Assembly: GCA_030595845.1 (NCBI GenBank)
Contig: JAUVCL010000028.1
Coordinates: 1 to 15,482, forward strand
DNA length: 15,482 nt
Reading direction: 5' to 3'
Source: Campylobacterota bacterium
GTDB taxonomy: Bacteria; Campylobacterota; Campylobacteria; Campylobacterales; Sulfurovaceae
Shown: in pieces, positions 1 through 7,735 of the stretch
Layout of the letters: every line of letters begins with the position of its first letter
Numbering within the stretch: position 1 is the first letter of the stretch
Program-made: the position numbers and the translations under genes
The notes under the pieces: model-generated
Database searches by the model: none
Seen by the model: the letters and a program-made list of their open reading frames with translations, nothing else
What the model was told of the DNA's origin: nothing

Positions 1-364
1 GATATTCCAATAAATAGTCAAATCCATCTAACTCAATATTTTTAACTTTTTTTAGGTAAACACTGTAGAGTAATAAATCAGCTAAATCACTCACTGGGAC
101 TATATCATTAAATTTTTTATCGAATTCACTTATATAATCACAACATATATCTTCATTTGACATGAGAAGTATCCAAAGTATGATGTTGTCTATCTTCTGG
201 GGTGCATTAATTTTGTTCAAAAAACTATTATATATCTCTTTATTTTGAGACATTTCATTAATTTGTTCATTGGCTTGTGTTATTAAAAAGTCGATTCTTT
301 CTTCACTAAGTTTATCATTTTTATAATCATCTAATACTGACTCTGTAATTTGAAATGTGTGCAT
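1..364 (-). CDS. Unrecognised acidic helical protein, 5' part of gene (3' end outside window)
   Basis: The minus strand is open from an ATG at 364-362 to the left edge, giving 121 residues with no stop. The protein begins MHTFQITESVLDDYKNDKL and continues with charged, helix-prone sequence (ERIDFLITQANEQINEMSQNK) and a more hydrophobic stretch around IDNIILWILLMSNEDICC. There is no signal peptide and no clear transmembrane segment, so a cytoplasmic protein is likely. A purine-rich ribosome site (AAGAG) lies about 6-10 nt upstream, and a perfect TATAAT box lies a further ~20 nt up, which supports this start. I do not recognise the family. It is divergent from the DedA gene, separated by about 357 nt of palindrome-bearing DNA. 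Confidence 0.7.
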   Translation of the reverse strand, partial: MHTFQITESVLDDYKNDKLSEERIDFLITQANEQINEMSQNKEIYNSFLNKINAPQKIDNIILWILLMSNEDICCDYISEFDKKFNDIVPVSDLADLLLYSVYLKKVKNIELDGFDYLLEY

Positions 365-384
365 GATTTCTCTTTTTTATTTTA

Positions 385-397
385 ATATTTAATTATA
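385..397 (-). promoter_or_regulatory. Probable sigma70 -10 region for the leftward unknown gene
   Basis: On the minus strand a perfect TATAAT occupies 397-392, preceded by TTG. Transcription would start near 385, giving a leader of roughly 20 nt before the ATG at 364. No good TTGACA-like -35 is seen 16-18 nt upstream (only ATAGAA-like), which is common in AT-rich Campylobacterota promoters. Inference from motif and position only. Confidence 0.45.
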
Positions 398-476
398 CAA
401 GCTATTCTATAAATTTCTATTAATAACTCAGGGGTGTTAATAAAATTCTGAATGTTAAAAAGTAATAGTATTTCTT

Positions 477-500
477 GTTCAAAAGCTCCAGCTGTTGAAC
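477..500. repeat. REP-like palindrome, copy 1
   Basis: Two 11-nt arms, GTTCAAAAGCT and AGCTGTTGAAC, flank a central CC. Ten of eleven positions are complementary. The AGCT-CC-AGCT core and outer GTTC/GAAC ends are shared with the palindrome at 622-647. No T-run follows on either strand, so it is not a simple terminator. Confidence 0.6.
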
Positions 501-621
501 CCCTATCAGAATATAAATAACAAAGCTAAACTCATAGTATAAAAAATATTGTATTAAAGATGATACAGTTACAAACAAAGAAGAGTATAAAGAACCAATA
601 AAGAACCAAAGTCTGATAGTA

Positions 622-647
622 AGTTCAGTAGCTGGAGCTACTGAACT
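622..647. repeat. REP-like palindrome, copy 2 (perfect 12-bp arms)
   Basis: The arms AGTTCAGTAGCT and AGCTACTGAACT are perfectly complementary around a 2-nt centre (GG). Such a perfect 26-bp structure is not expected by chance in a 357-nt AT-rich spacer. It shares core and ends with copy 1, and the flanking sequence shows the two copies in opposite orientation, as in BIME-type paired repeats. No T-tract follows in either direction, so operator, REP/MITE or RNA-stabiliser roles are more likely than termination. Confidence 0.75.
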
Positions 648-721
648 AGCAAGATATGTAGTTATACTCAACCATTAAACTATTTTAGATATGATTCTTA
701 ACTTAAATTTTAGGATATTTT

Positions 722-1285
722 ATGGATTTTTCGACTTTAGAGTCTTGGGGGTATTTGGCAGTAGCTTTTTTTGCTTTTGGTGGTTCGTTGTTCATCGTTG
801 CAGCTGCAGGGGTTTTCTCTTTTATGGGTCATATGGACCTTACCATAGCACTCACGATAGCTACTATCTCAAATTATCTTGGGGATATGTTTCTTTTTTA
901 CCTTGGAAAATACCATAAAAAAGAGATAAAATCCTACTTTTTTAAGCATAAACGTAAAATAGCACTTGCAACACTTATCATGCGTAAGTATGGGTTATGG
1001 GCTATTTTTATACAAAAGTTCCTATATGGTATAAAAACACTTATACCACTCTCTATGGCACTTTCAAAGTACGATTTTAAAAAGTTTGGATTTTACAATG
1101 TCTTTGCATCGATAGTATTTATTTTGACCATAGGTTTGAGTGCTTATTATTCAAGTGAATTCATTATTGCGATGTTCACTTATATTAAATTCCATCCTTG
1201 GATAGCACCACTCATTTTGTTCAGCATCATCGGTGTGGTATGGTTTGTCATGGAAAATATGACAAAGAAAAAGAAGAAGCGTTAA
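722..1285 (+). CDS. DedA/VTT-family integral membrane protein
   Basis: This 187-residue inner-membrane protein has the DedA (SNARE-associated, VTT) layout. A hydrophobic segment comes first (residues 8-33), then the conserved GD-x3-FYLGKY stretch (residues 54-64, with Asp55). Next is the re-entrant motif region around residues 97-113 (IQKFLYGIKTLIPL), then two C-terminal membrane helices (about 124-147 and 158-177) and a lysine-rich tail. DedA proteins are linked to lipid scrambling or undecaprenyl/phospholipid carrier recycling and to membrane homeostasis; the substrate here cannot be told. The two arginines usual in the GRF...VRT motif are both lysine here (K99, K105), keeping charge but changing identity. 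The start is set by AGGA at 712-715, 6 nt before the ATG. It lies 17 nt upstream of the YiiX-like gene, suggesting co-transcription. Confidence 0.9.
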   Translation: MDFSTLESWGYLAVAFFAFGGSLFIVAAAGVFSFMGHMDLTIALTIATISNYLGDMFLFYLGKYHKKEIKSYFFKHKRKIALATLIMRKYGLWAIFIQKFLYGIKTLIPLSMALSKYDFKKFGFYNVFASIVFILTIGLSAYYSSEFIIAMFTYIKFHPWIAPLILFSIIGVVWFVMENMTKKKKKR

Positions 1286-1302
1286 CTAAAGGAAAATAAC
1301 TT

Positions 1303-2898
1303 ATGAAATTATTTTTTCAATATTTTTTTGTCACTATTATACTACCAAGTTTACTATTTGCCTCTAATTTTTCAACCCATAAGATAAGTGAAGATAGAGG
1401 ACCTTATAAAACAAAACATATTTCAATTCATACTTTTGAAAAAGATCTTGATCAGATATATAAAGACATCAGTCAAAAGAGTCTTTTTAATGCTAATAAC
1501 TGTGATGAGTATATCGCAGATATTACCAATTTTTTACTGATAGAAAGTGGCAAGAGATATCTCCCATTAAGACAGAGAGACTTTAGAAGACTTGAAGAAA
1601 GAGCTGACATTATTATTGAAAAATTATTTTTACTTCGTCTTCGTCTTCACAAAAAACTTAAAGAGTTTTCTCTACAGGGGAAGATAACCCCAAACTGTGT
1701 CAAGAAAATACGAATGGCATTTCGATATTCACGTTTTTTGGAAGAGTTTATAACAGAAATTAGAGTGAGTATGTACAAAAGTCCTATGAAGGCTGATCGT
1801 CGAGACTTTTCACAACAGAAGTATCAGTTTTATCTTAACCCAAAATATAAAGATTCTAACTTCAAATCAGGAGATATACTGCTTGTACGTACCTCCAGTT
1901 TTGTCAGTGCAGTCATTGCAAGGATAGGGGATGATGATGGGCAGTTCAGCCATGCTGCAATGATATACGTGGATGAAAGTGGAGAGATCAAAGTTATAGA
2001 GGCGTTAATCGAATCTGGAACAATAATAACCCCATACGACGAGTGGATGAAAACCAATAATCACTCAAGAGCACTTCTTTTTAGACATGATAATGAAGCA
2101 TTGGCAAAAAAGGCTGCACTAAAACTCTACAACATTGTTCAGAAACGACAGGTATCCAATGATTTGATCCTTTATGATTTTACTATGGATGACTCAGACA
2201 GTAATAAGATTTTTTGTGCCGAACTGATCCAATACGCTTTTAAACTGGCAGGAGATAGCCAAATACCTACTTTTCGCACAAGCTTCAAAGCTTTCGATGA
2301 CCATCCTTTTTTGAATGAGCTGACTATCAGTGCAAAGAATGTTTTTGCACCAGGAGACATAGAAGTCGAGCCTTTTCTGAGTCTGGTTGCAGAATGGAAA
2401 AATTATGATTCCACAAGACTCTCTCGTTTGCAAGACGTCATACAAACCAAGGTTCTCTACTGGATGAGCCATAAAGACTATTACCTGAAGGGGACATTTA
2501 GAAGTTCTGTCGGTACTACTGTTGGATTACTGGGAAGAAAGCTATTTGGATTGAATAGTGATAATATTCCACTTAATATGCCTTTTGGGTTTATGGAAAA
2601 TATTATTAAGCTTCATGATCTTAGTGATATTCTGGAAAAACATCTTCTAAATCAAGAAACGGAATATTTTAAAAAGTATGGACATTCGATGGATTATTTG
2701 ATGATGATGAATGAGTTGGAAAAATTCCGTGTAGAGGATTGTGAAAGATATATCAAAAGAAAAAAAGAGATAAAAGATAGGATCTTGTATCATATCGATG
2801 ACTGGGAAAAACCTTACAAAGGATCTGACCCTCTTTTCCATAACTTCTTCAATACCAAAAATGGACTGGAGTGTAACACTCCAGTTGAGAAATTTTAG
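1303..2898 (+). CDS. Exported YiiX/YebB-like permuted papain-fold (NlpC/P60 superfamily) enzyme
   Basis: This 531-residue protein has a signal peptide (residues 1-20, ending LLFA) and so is periplasmic or beyond. The catalytic domain spans about residues 187-345. SGDILLVRT opens it, His217 lies in QFSHAAM, Glu233 in VIEA, and Cys305 in FCAELIQ. The order His before Cys is the circularly permuted arrangement of the YiiX/YebB family (Peptidase_C92, PF05708, an LRAT/NlpC-P60 relative). Members may cleave peptide or amide bonds or act on lipids; the substrate is unknown. Typical YiiX proteins are about 200 residues, so the ~165-residue charged helical N-terminal region and ~185-residue C-terminal region are additions I do not recognise. 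AAGGAAA at 1289-1295 supports the start. The last codons include a hairpin shared with the facing gene's terminator. Confidence 0.87.
   Translation: MKLFFQYFFVTIILPSLLFASNFSTHKISEDRGPYKTKHISIHTFEKDLDQIYKDISQKSLFNANNCDEYIADITNFLLIESGKRYLPLRQRDFRRLEERADIIIEKLFLLRLRLHKKLKEFSLQGKITPNCVKKIRMAFRYSRFLEEFITEIRVSMYKSPMKADRRDFSQQKYQFYLNPKYKDSNFKSGDILLVRTSSFVSAVIARIGDDDGQFSHAAMIYVDESGEIKVIEALIESGTIITPYDEWMKTNNHSRALLFRHDNEALAKKAALKLYNIVQKRQVSNDLILYDFTMDDSDSNKIFCAELIQYAFKLAGDSQIPTFRTSFKAFDDHPFLNELTISAKNVFAPGDIEVEPFLSLVAEWKNYDSTRLSRLQDVIQTKVLYWMSHKDYYLKGTFRSSVGTTVGLLGRKLFGLNSDNIPLNMPFGFMENIIKLHDLSDILEKHLLNQETEYFKKYGHSMDYLMMMNELEKFRVEDCERYIKRKKEIKDRILYHIDDWEKPYKGSDPLFHNFFNTKNGLECNTPVEKF
2857..2885 (-). terminator. 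Rho-independent terminator inside the 3' end of the YiiX-like gene
   Basis: ACTGGAGTG (2865-2873) and CACTCCAGT (2877-2885) form a perfect 9-bp stem with a 3-nt loop. Read leftward it is followed by CC and TTTTT (2861-2857), a good intrinsic terminator 23 nt past the stop of the alpha/beta hydrolase gene. Read rightward it is followed by TGAGAAATTTT, so weak two-way function is possible. The stem also encodes the last residues of the facing protein. Confidence 0.6.
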
Positions 2899-2907
2899 TG
2901 AGGCTCT

Positions 2908-4572
2908 TTACAGATTTTCAAACTTGAATTTCCAATAGGCTAACTGGGATTTTATCTTTTCGATAAGAGATTTTCTTTTGGTTGGAGGAAGGCTTTTCTC
3001 TATTACATCTTTTAAATCATTAAGCAAAACTTCTTTTTCTGCAAAATAAGAGTGTCCGAGAAGACTTGTATCTACACCTGTTGCATCGATGGTATCCAAA
3101 TTTTCAATAACAAATATATCATCTCCACCCTGTCCAATTCTTCCTCCACTATGAAGTGTCTGGGAAAGTTTTAATGCCGTATCGTCTGAACTGGCATAAA
3201 GTGTAATTTGTTCAGTTGTCTTTGTGATAAAGGGTAATAGACCTATGAATACATCCTTATCGATATCAGGAGCAGCCAGGATAATATTTTTAAAGACAGG
3301 TTTATTTGGATAAATATAAGAGATCTCTTTGAGGGCATTTGTCAGTGCCCTTGTTCCCATACTATGCCCAATGATATGTATGTTGGCATCTTCTCTGTTT
3401 TCGATGATTGTTTGGAGGAATATCAGGAGTTGGGGAACCGTATATTGTATAGATGATTCATCTTTCATATAGCTATTGACATCTCCTTGGCTTGGCCAGG
3501 AATATGTCATGGGAACGCCTTTAAACTGGAGATCATAGGATATCTGAGCGGTTCTTCTTATGGCTGATGCAAAAGTAACGTTGAATCCATGAATGAAGAT
3601 CAATATATCTTTTTCTGTAACATTCTTCAATTTATTGCTAAGGAGTTTTGTAAAATCTTTTTTATTGATATCTTTTAATTTAACAACAACAACATGCTCT
3701 CCTATTTTTTCCTTTTGCCAGAACAACAACCTGTTTGGTCTTTCCATCTCACCGAACTTATGTTTTTTAGGAATGCTTACTTGCGCTACACCTAATTGGA
3801 GCTTATCTCTCCCCTCGGTATAATAATCTTCCCAATCGGAATTTTCAGGATTTATTTTCCTGTCTGTTCCATATAAGATATCTACTATAGTATGATTCTC
3901 TTTTTCATAGTAAACTTGATTATGTTTTTCTTCTGGTTTAGAAGTTGAATCTATGGTTACTTGTTGATTTAATAGTTTATCACCAAAGGCATTGGTAACT
4001 TCAATTTTTGAGTTATTTTCTAAATATGCTGTTGGTACCCTAAAAAATGTTTTGATATTCTCTTCATTTACAACTTCTTTTACCATAGTACCATCAGATT
4101 TTTTAATACTTAGTGTAACGGGTAATGGACCAAATGTTTCGTCATATATGACTACTTCTTTATCTGAAGAAGATACAGTGATTATTTCTGGTTCCGGCAT
4201 CCCATCCGCAGCTTCTGCTCCCCGGTGTATGACCACTTCACTACTGTCAGGGGAAGAACCTATAGATGTACTGATAGATTTATTTTTTGGAGAGGAAAGA
4301 AAAGATTTTATATCAAAGTCGTCTTTTACGGGAATTTGATAGCAGTCTGGACTATTTTTGTCCAATTGCTTGATATTGTTTATAATGACTTTACCATTTC
4401 CTTCGAAAAAGCAGACCATAGTACCTGTGTCTAAAGTAAGGTTCTGATCTTTTGTCAGCTCAATTTTTTGACCGTTTATCAATAATGTAACATTCGCATC
4501 TTTTACGATCAAGTTATTTGCAAAAAGAAAGGTTATACTTAACATCAAAAATAACATAGTTTTCATTTTCAT
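2908..4572 (-). CDS. Exported alpha/beta hydrolase, DUF900-like, with N-terminal beta domains
   Basis: A signal peptide (residues 1-18, ending FLFA) starts this 554-residue protein. Residues 19-80 are a small beta-rich, FecR-like domain with two cysteines (C54, C77) that could form a disulfide in the periplasm. A low-complexity serine-rich linker (about 92-135) and an Ig-like stretch (about 137-208) follow. The hydrolase (about 228-520) has ILIFIHGF (oxyanion loop side, about 323-330), the nucleophile elbow GHSMG with Ser404, Asp436/Asp438 in APDID and His507 in LGHSYF. This matches the DUF900 (PF05990) serine-hydrolase group; esterase, lipase or amidase activity is possible and the substrate is unknown. 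The start is set by AAGGGG at 4579-4584, 6 nt before the ATG. A 99-nt gap separates it from the WD40-caspase gene upstream, so it may have its own promoter. Confidence 0.88.
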   Translation of the reverse strand: MKMKTMLFLMLSITFLFANNLIVKDANVTLLINGQKIELTKDQNLTLDTGTMVCFFEGNGKVIINNIKQLDKNSPDCYQIPVKDDFDIKSFLSSPKNKSISTSIGSSPDSSEVVIHRGAEAADGMPEPEIITVSSSDKEVVIYDETFGPLPVTLSIKKSDGTMVKEVVNEENIKTFFRVPTAYLENNSKIEVTNAFGDKLLNQQVTIDSTSKPEEKHNQVYYEKENHTIVDILYGTDRKINPENSDWEDYYTEGRDKLQLGVAQVSIPKKHKFGEMERPNRLLFWQKEKIGEHVVVVKLKDINKKDFTKLLSNKLKNVTEKDILIFIHGFNVTFASAIRRTAQISYDLQFKGVPMTYSWPSQGDVNSYMKDESSIQYTVPQLLIFLQTIIENREDANIHIIGHSMGTRALTNALKEISYIYPNKPVFKNIILAAPDIDKDVFIGLLPFITKTTEQITLYASSDDTALKLSQTLHSGGRIGQGGDDIFVIENLDTIDATGVDTSLLGHSYFAEKEVLLNDLKDVIEKSLPPTKRKSLIEKIKSQLAYWKFKFENL

Positions 4573-4591
4573 TTTTTACCCCTTAAGAATA

Positions 4592-4613
4592 TTTATACTA
4601 TACCCTATACTAT
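4592..4613 (-). promoter_or_regulatory. Direct repeat and possible promoter of the hydrolase gene
   Basis: In the 99-nt gap upstream of the hydrolase, TATACTAT occurs twice in direct repeat (4594-4601 and 4606-4613), 12 bp apart. Read leftward the repeat gives TATAGT and TATAAA boxes ending about 20 nt before the start codon, so it could be a -10 region or a binding site for a dimeric regulator. No convincing -35 element accompanies it. Confidence 0.35.
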
Positions 4614-4671
4614 CATTTTTCGTTTTACAAAAGACTTTTTGTGGGTGCGTTTTCTGGAGCGATAAGCCTGA

Positions 4672-7600
4672 TCATTCTACACTCACCAGCCCCACATCGC
4701 TCCCCACATTACGTATTACAGGGTACTGATAGTCAGCATTATTTGTTGTCTCCTTGAGTTTCTTGGAGAGTTCCAGTATGGAGATGATTTTATCTTTGTT
4801 GCTGTCAGTTGTTTTATTGCGCAAGGCCTGAAGTATTTTGTAGGTGAAGACGCCATTATGAATACTTGGATCTGAGTGTTCAAAAGCAAATGTTCCTTTA
4901 GTGGTGGCAAGTAGCATGTGAACTCCCGAGCTCTTGGCAAGTACGGATGCTCTGGAATCATAGACTGATGATACTATATCATTGGCTTTCCCTGATTCAC
5001 AGGTATCTATCACAAAGATCTGATTGAGTGCTTTGATCGATTGGATAGACTTGAATATTTGCTCAAAGTCTATCCAGCTTTTAGCATTTTTATTGTTATA
5101 GGGTACCAAATAGAGTTTTCCTCCTGCTGCCCGACCGTGTGTAGAAATATAGAAGATGACAGTATCTTCCAGTTTGGCTTTTTGGGCTATTTCTTTAGAA
5201 GCTTTGAGAATATTCGCGTTGGTGAGATCTTGACCCTCCAGGTAAATTACTTTCACATGCTCATAGAGCTTATTTATCTGATGTTCTACTATCTCTTTGA
5301 TATCTTTAGCATCATTTTTGGAATATTTGAGATTATGAACATTGGGAGATTCAAACTCATTGACACCTGCTACGATCGCATAGAGTTTTGGTTTTCGTTT
5401 GGGAATATTGGCATTGATAGTGATGGTCTCTCTATAAGAAGTTACGGTATTTGTTTTATTGAAGGCTTCTATACTTATCTCATTGTTTCCTGCTATGAGA
5501 TCCAGGTCTATGGTATAGATTCCAGCTTTGTTTGTGGTAGTACCAGGTTGTACAGGAGCGATGGTCTCAGCTATGGGGAGCTTACCTTCTATAGATTTAG
5601 AGAGTGATGCGATGTAACTCTTTTGTTTGACCTTTACTGTTTTGTCCAGTACTTCCTGTTCCAGCAGGGTATCCATATTGGCAGACTGTTTATTGACTGT
5701 ACCATCTCCTATGGTTTGGATGAGTTTGCCTTCCTGATAGACTCTGATGAGTCCTATGCCCCCGTCTTCATCCTCGATAGTAAAAGATAGTGTTATCTTC
5801 TCTTTATCTGTTTTTTTAGCTGTTTGCTTGAAGCTTACGGTAGGGGGTGGGTTTTGGAGTGCTGATTTGAAATCCAAGCCCTGAGTAGCTTTTTGATATA
5901 CCTCTTCATCACCTGTTAGTTTGAGTTGTATCAGGTCTGGACGGAAGAAATGGTCGTAGAGTTTCTTCATAGGTATGACTTTCGCTTCTTTGTTGGCTCC
6001 TTGATTAAGGTGGAAGTATAGGTATTTCATCCCCTCTTCTGAGGCAGTAAAGTAACCTTCATTAGTCCATGCAATGTAGTCGTTGGTCTTGGAGATGAAG
6101 AGGTTGAGTTGGGGATAGAGTGTTATTTTTTGTTTTTTATTGTTCATTTTCAATTTAGATAAATCCCAAATTCTAATCGTCTGGTCGGCACTTCCACTCA
6201 CAAGCCTGTCACCGTCCAGGGCTATGCCCCATATTACCCCTGTATGTCCTACCAGGTTTGCGATCACTTTTCCTTGTTGGTTGTAGATCTTTAGATCTCC
6301 GAATGCGCCTCCAGATATGATATGTTTTTCATAGAAGTATTTTTCATAGAAGCCATAAGCGTAATGCCCCAATCCATTTGCAGCATCTTTTGTGATCTTC
6401 ATTATTTCTTTTTTCTTTTTCTTTAAGGTGAGTGTGGCATATTTAAAACCATATTTTCCTCCTTTGGTACGAGAGAGTGAATACGCTCCGTTAGTTGTAG
6501 ATATTCTTTTTAATCTTTTTATTTTTTCTTGATTCTTGTCTATTCTAAAGGTTTTTAGGTTTAGTGTCTTTTGGAGTTTACTTTTTCCTCCTCTCGCCGT
6601 GAATTTATTTCCCCACCCAATGGTGTCTCCTTCTATTCCCACACTCCATATTTTTGCCCCTATTCCTACTATCTTTCTTTTTACTTTTGCTGACTGACTA
6701 TCCCAACTATAGATTTCATTGTTTTCTCCTCCTGCTGATATTGCTGTGGTGTTATTTAGAAATGCTACTGCCGTTGTAGTGTTTTTATGTTTTTTAAATG
6801 TTGTTGTCAGCTTATAGTTTTTTTCTTTGTTGTAAATCTTTATGTTTCTTGGATGTGATGTAACTCCTGATATCAAGAGTTTTCCGTCTGGAGAATAAGA
6901 GAGTCCTGATGGATTTGTTTTTGAAGTAATAGTATTGATGAGATTTAAATTGTAATCAAAGATTAGTATCTCTTTACTTTTAAATCCAGTGATTGCAATA
7001 TGTTTATTTGTAGTAGCAAGAGAATTAAGTTTATATTTTAATTTTATTTTTTTCATTCTTTTTCTCTTTTTGATATCATAGATTGCTAATTGATTATCCA
7101 ATCCTATTGTTATCGCCAGGTAGGTATCTGCTTTTTTCACTATTTTTACTTTATAGACAAAATTTGTATGAAGGGTAAGGGTATCGATGAGTTTAAATGT
7201 TTTTGTTTCCCATATTTTTGCTGTTTTGTCGAATGAACCTGAGATGAGATATTTCCCGTCACTACTAAATGAGAGGTCAGTGACTCCATTTGTATGGGAT
7301 TTCAAGATCTTGATCAGTTCCCCTGTACTGTAGTTGTAGATTCGGATGACATTATTTTTAAGATATCCTCCGACAGCCAGCTGTTTTTCATCTGGACTCA
7401 ATGCTATCGCAAAGATCATTCCCCCATTACCTTTTTCTATGAGACCTAATATTTTTCGCTTCTCTTTGCCTGTTTTGCTATCCCATACTCTAATGGTCTT
7501 ATCATGACTTGATGTGATGATCTCTCCTGATTTATTAGCAATGACATCAGTTATCTGGGCTGTGTGCCCACCTGTATCCAGTCGGAGAATGGCTTTTTGG

Positions 7601-7713
7601 GGATCTTTCTTAACACCTTTATCATTTTTCGTTGAACTATTTTGACTTGTCTCTGCACTGATCAAATTTACTGCCATTGCAAGAATGGCAATTCCGATAA
7701 ATATTTTTTTCAC
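4672..7713 (-). CDS. Exported WD40-repeat caspase-like (peptidase C14) protease
   Basis: From a GTG start this is 1013 residues. The signal peptide is residues 1-20 (MKKIFIG...LISA). WD40 repeats fill about residues 49-520, clearest at 49-78, 139-174 and 488-518 (SGSADQTIRIWD), with degenerate blades between. Residues 545-610 are the linker typical of bacterial WD40-caspases (NEGYF...KLYDHFFRPD). An Ig-like region (about 622-770) precedes the caspase fold (about 776-1013), with catalytic His859 in YISTHG and Cys905 in IDTCESG. Both dyad residues are present, so an active cysteine protease is expected, probably cutting after basic residues as other bacterial orthocaspases do. GTG at 7713 is preferred because AGAAGGA lies 7 nt upstream and it gives a compact signal peptide; ATG at 7734 is the alternative. 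It follows the TPR-CHAT lipoprotein by 22 nt, in the same operon. Confidence 0.93.
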   Translation of the reverse strand: MKKIFIGIAILAMAVNLISAETSQNSSTKNDKGVKKDPQKAILRLDTGGHTAQITDVIANKSGEIITSSHDKTIRVWDSKTGKEKRKILGLIEKGNGGMIFAIALSPDEKQLAVGGYLKNNVIRIYNYSTGELIKILKSHTNGVTDLSFSSDGKYLISGSFDKTAKIWETKTFKLIDTLTLHTNFVYKVKIVKKADTYLAITIGLDNQLAIYDIKKRKRMKKIKLKYKLNSLATTNKHIAITGFKSKEILIFDYNLNLINTITSKTNPSGLSYSPDGKLLISGVTSHPRNIKIYNKEKNYKLTTTFKKHKNTTTAVAFLNNTTAISAGGENNEIYSWDSQSAKVKRKIVGIGAKIWSVGIEGDTIGWGNKFTARGGKSKLQKTLNLKTFRIDKNQEKIKRLKRISTTNGAYSLSRTKGGKYGFKYATLTLKKKKKEIMKITKDAANGLGHYAYGFYEKYFYEKHIISGGAFGDLKIYNQQGKVIANLVGHTGVIWGIALDGDRLVSGSADQTIRIWDLSKLKMNNKKQKITLYPQLNLFISKTNDYIAWTNEGYFTASEEGMKYLYFHLNQGANKEAKVIPMKKLYDHFFRPDLIQLKLTGDEEVYQKATQGLDFKSALQNPPPTVSFKQTAKKTDKEKITLSFTIEDEDGGIGLIRVYQEGKLIQTIGDGTVNKQSANMDTLLEQEVLDKTVKVKQKSYIASLSKSIEGKLPIAETIAPVQPGTTTNKAGIYTIDLDLIAGNNEISIEAFNKTNTVTSYRETITINANIPKRKPKLYAIVAGVNEFESPNVHNLKYSKNDAKDIKEIVEHQINKLYEHVKVIYLEGQDLTNANILKASKEIAQKAKLEDTVIFYISTHGRAAGGKLYLVPYNNKNAKSWIDFEQIFKSIQSIKALNQIFVIDTCESGKANDIVSSVYDSRASVLAKSSGVHMLLATTKGTFAFEHSDPSIHNGVFTYKILQALRNKTTDSNKDKIISILELSKKLKETTNNADYQYPVIRNVGSDVGLVSVE

Positions 7714-7720
7714 TGAGTTT

Positions 7721-7727
7721 TCCTTCT
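7721..7727 (-). promoter_or_regulatory. Ribosome binding site deciding the WD40-caspase start
   Basis: AGAAGGA on the minus strand sits 7 nt before the GTG at 7713-7711. The in-frame ATG at 7734-7732 has no comparable site at a suitable distance, and the more distant GTG at 7746 lies inside the upstream gene. Confidence 0.6.
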
Positions 7728-7735
7728 CTTTCATC

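Larger units (their letters stand above)
365..721. other. Gene-free divergent intergenic region with REP-like palindromes
   Basis: No convincing gene is seen in these 357 nt. The region holds two related palindromes (477-500 and 622-647, listed separately) whose flanks are also similar in inverted orientation, for example CTATCAGA on the outer side of each core and TCTTG on the other side. Together they form an imperfect inverted repeat with arms of about 60 bp (roughly 452-512 and 606-675). A plus-strand stretch open from about 538 to the TAA at 676-678 reads like protein in places (KNQSLIV, GATELARYVVILNH) but has no ATG, GTG or TTG start, and the minus-strand open frame over 420-671 starts only at a TTG inside the repeat. 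I regard both as products of the repeat. A weak TATGAT at 690-695 could serve the DedA gene. Confidence 0.6.

Noticed and set aside
420..671. Minus-strand 83-codon frame with a hydrophobic C-terminal part
   Set aside because: It starts only at a TTG inside the inverted repeat, has no ribosome site and tracks the palindrome; its hydrophobicity follows from T-rich sequence.
494..672. Integron attC-like core sites (GTTGAAC at 494-500 and ACTCAAC at 666-672)
   Set aside because: Spacing is too long for a typical attC, the inner L boxes are absent, and the real symmetry in the region is the palindrome pair, not pairing of these sites. No integrase is nearby.
4627..4642. Hairpin ACAAAA-GACT-TTTTGT after the WD40-caspase gene as a terminator
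   Set aside because: The stem is nearly all A-T and there is no following T-run on the minus strand, so it is too weak to call.
5041..5607. A 188-codon plus-strand open frame
   Set aside because: It lies antisense to the caspase and Ig-like region, whose own frame has a clear catalytic dyad; codon pattern and lack of a ribosome site mark it as a shadow.
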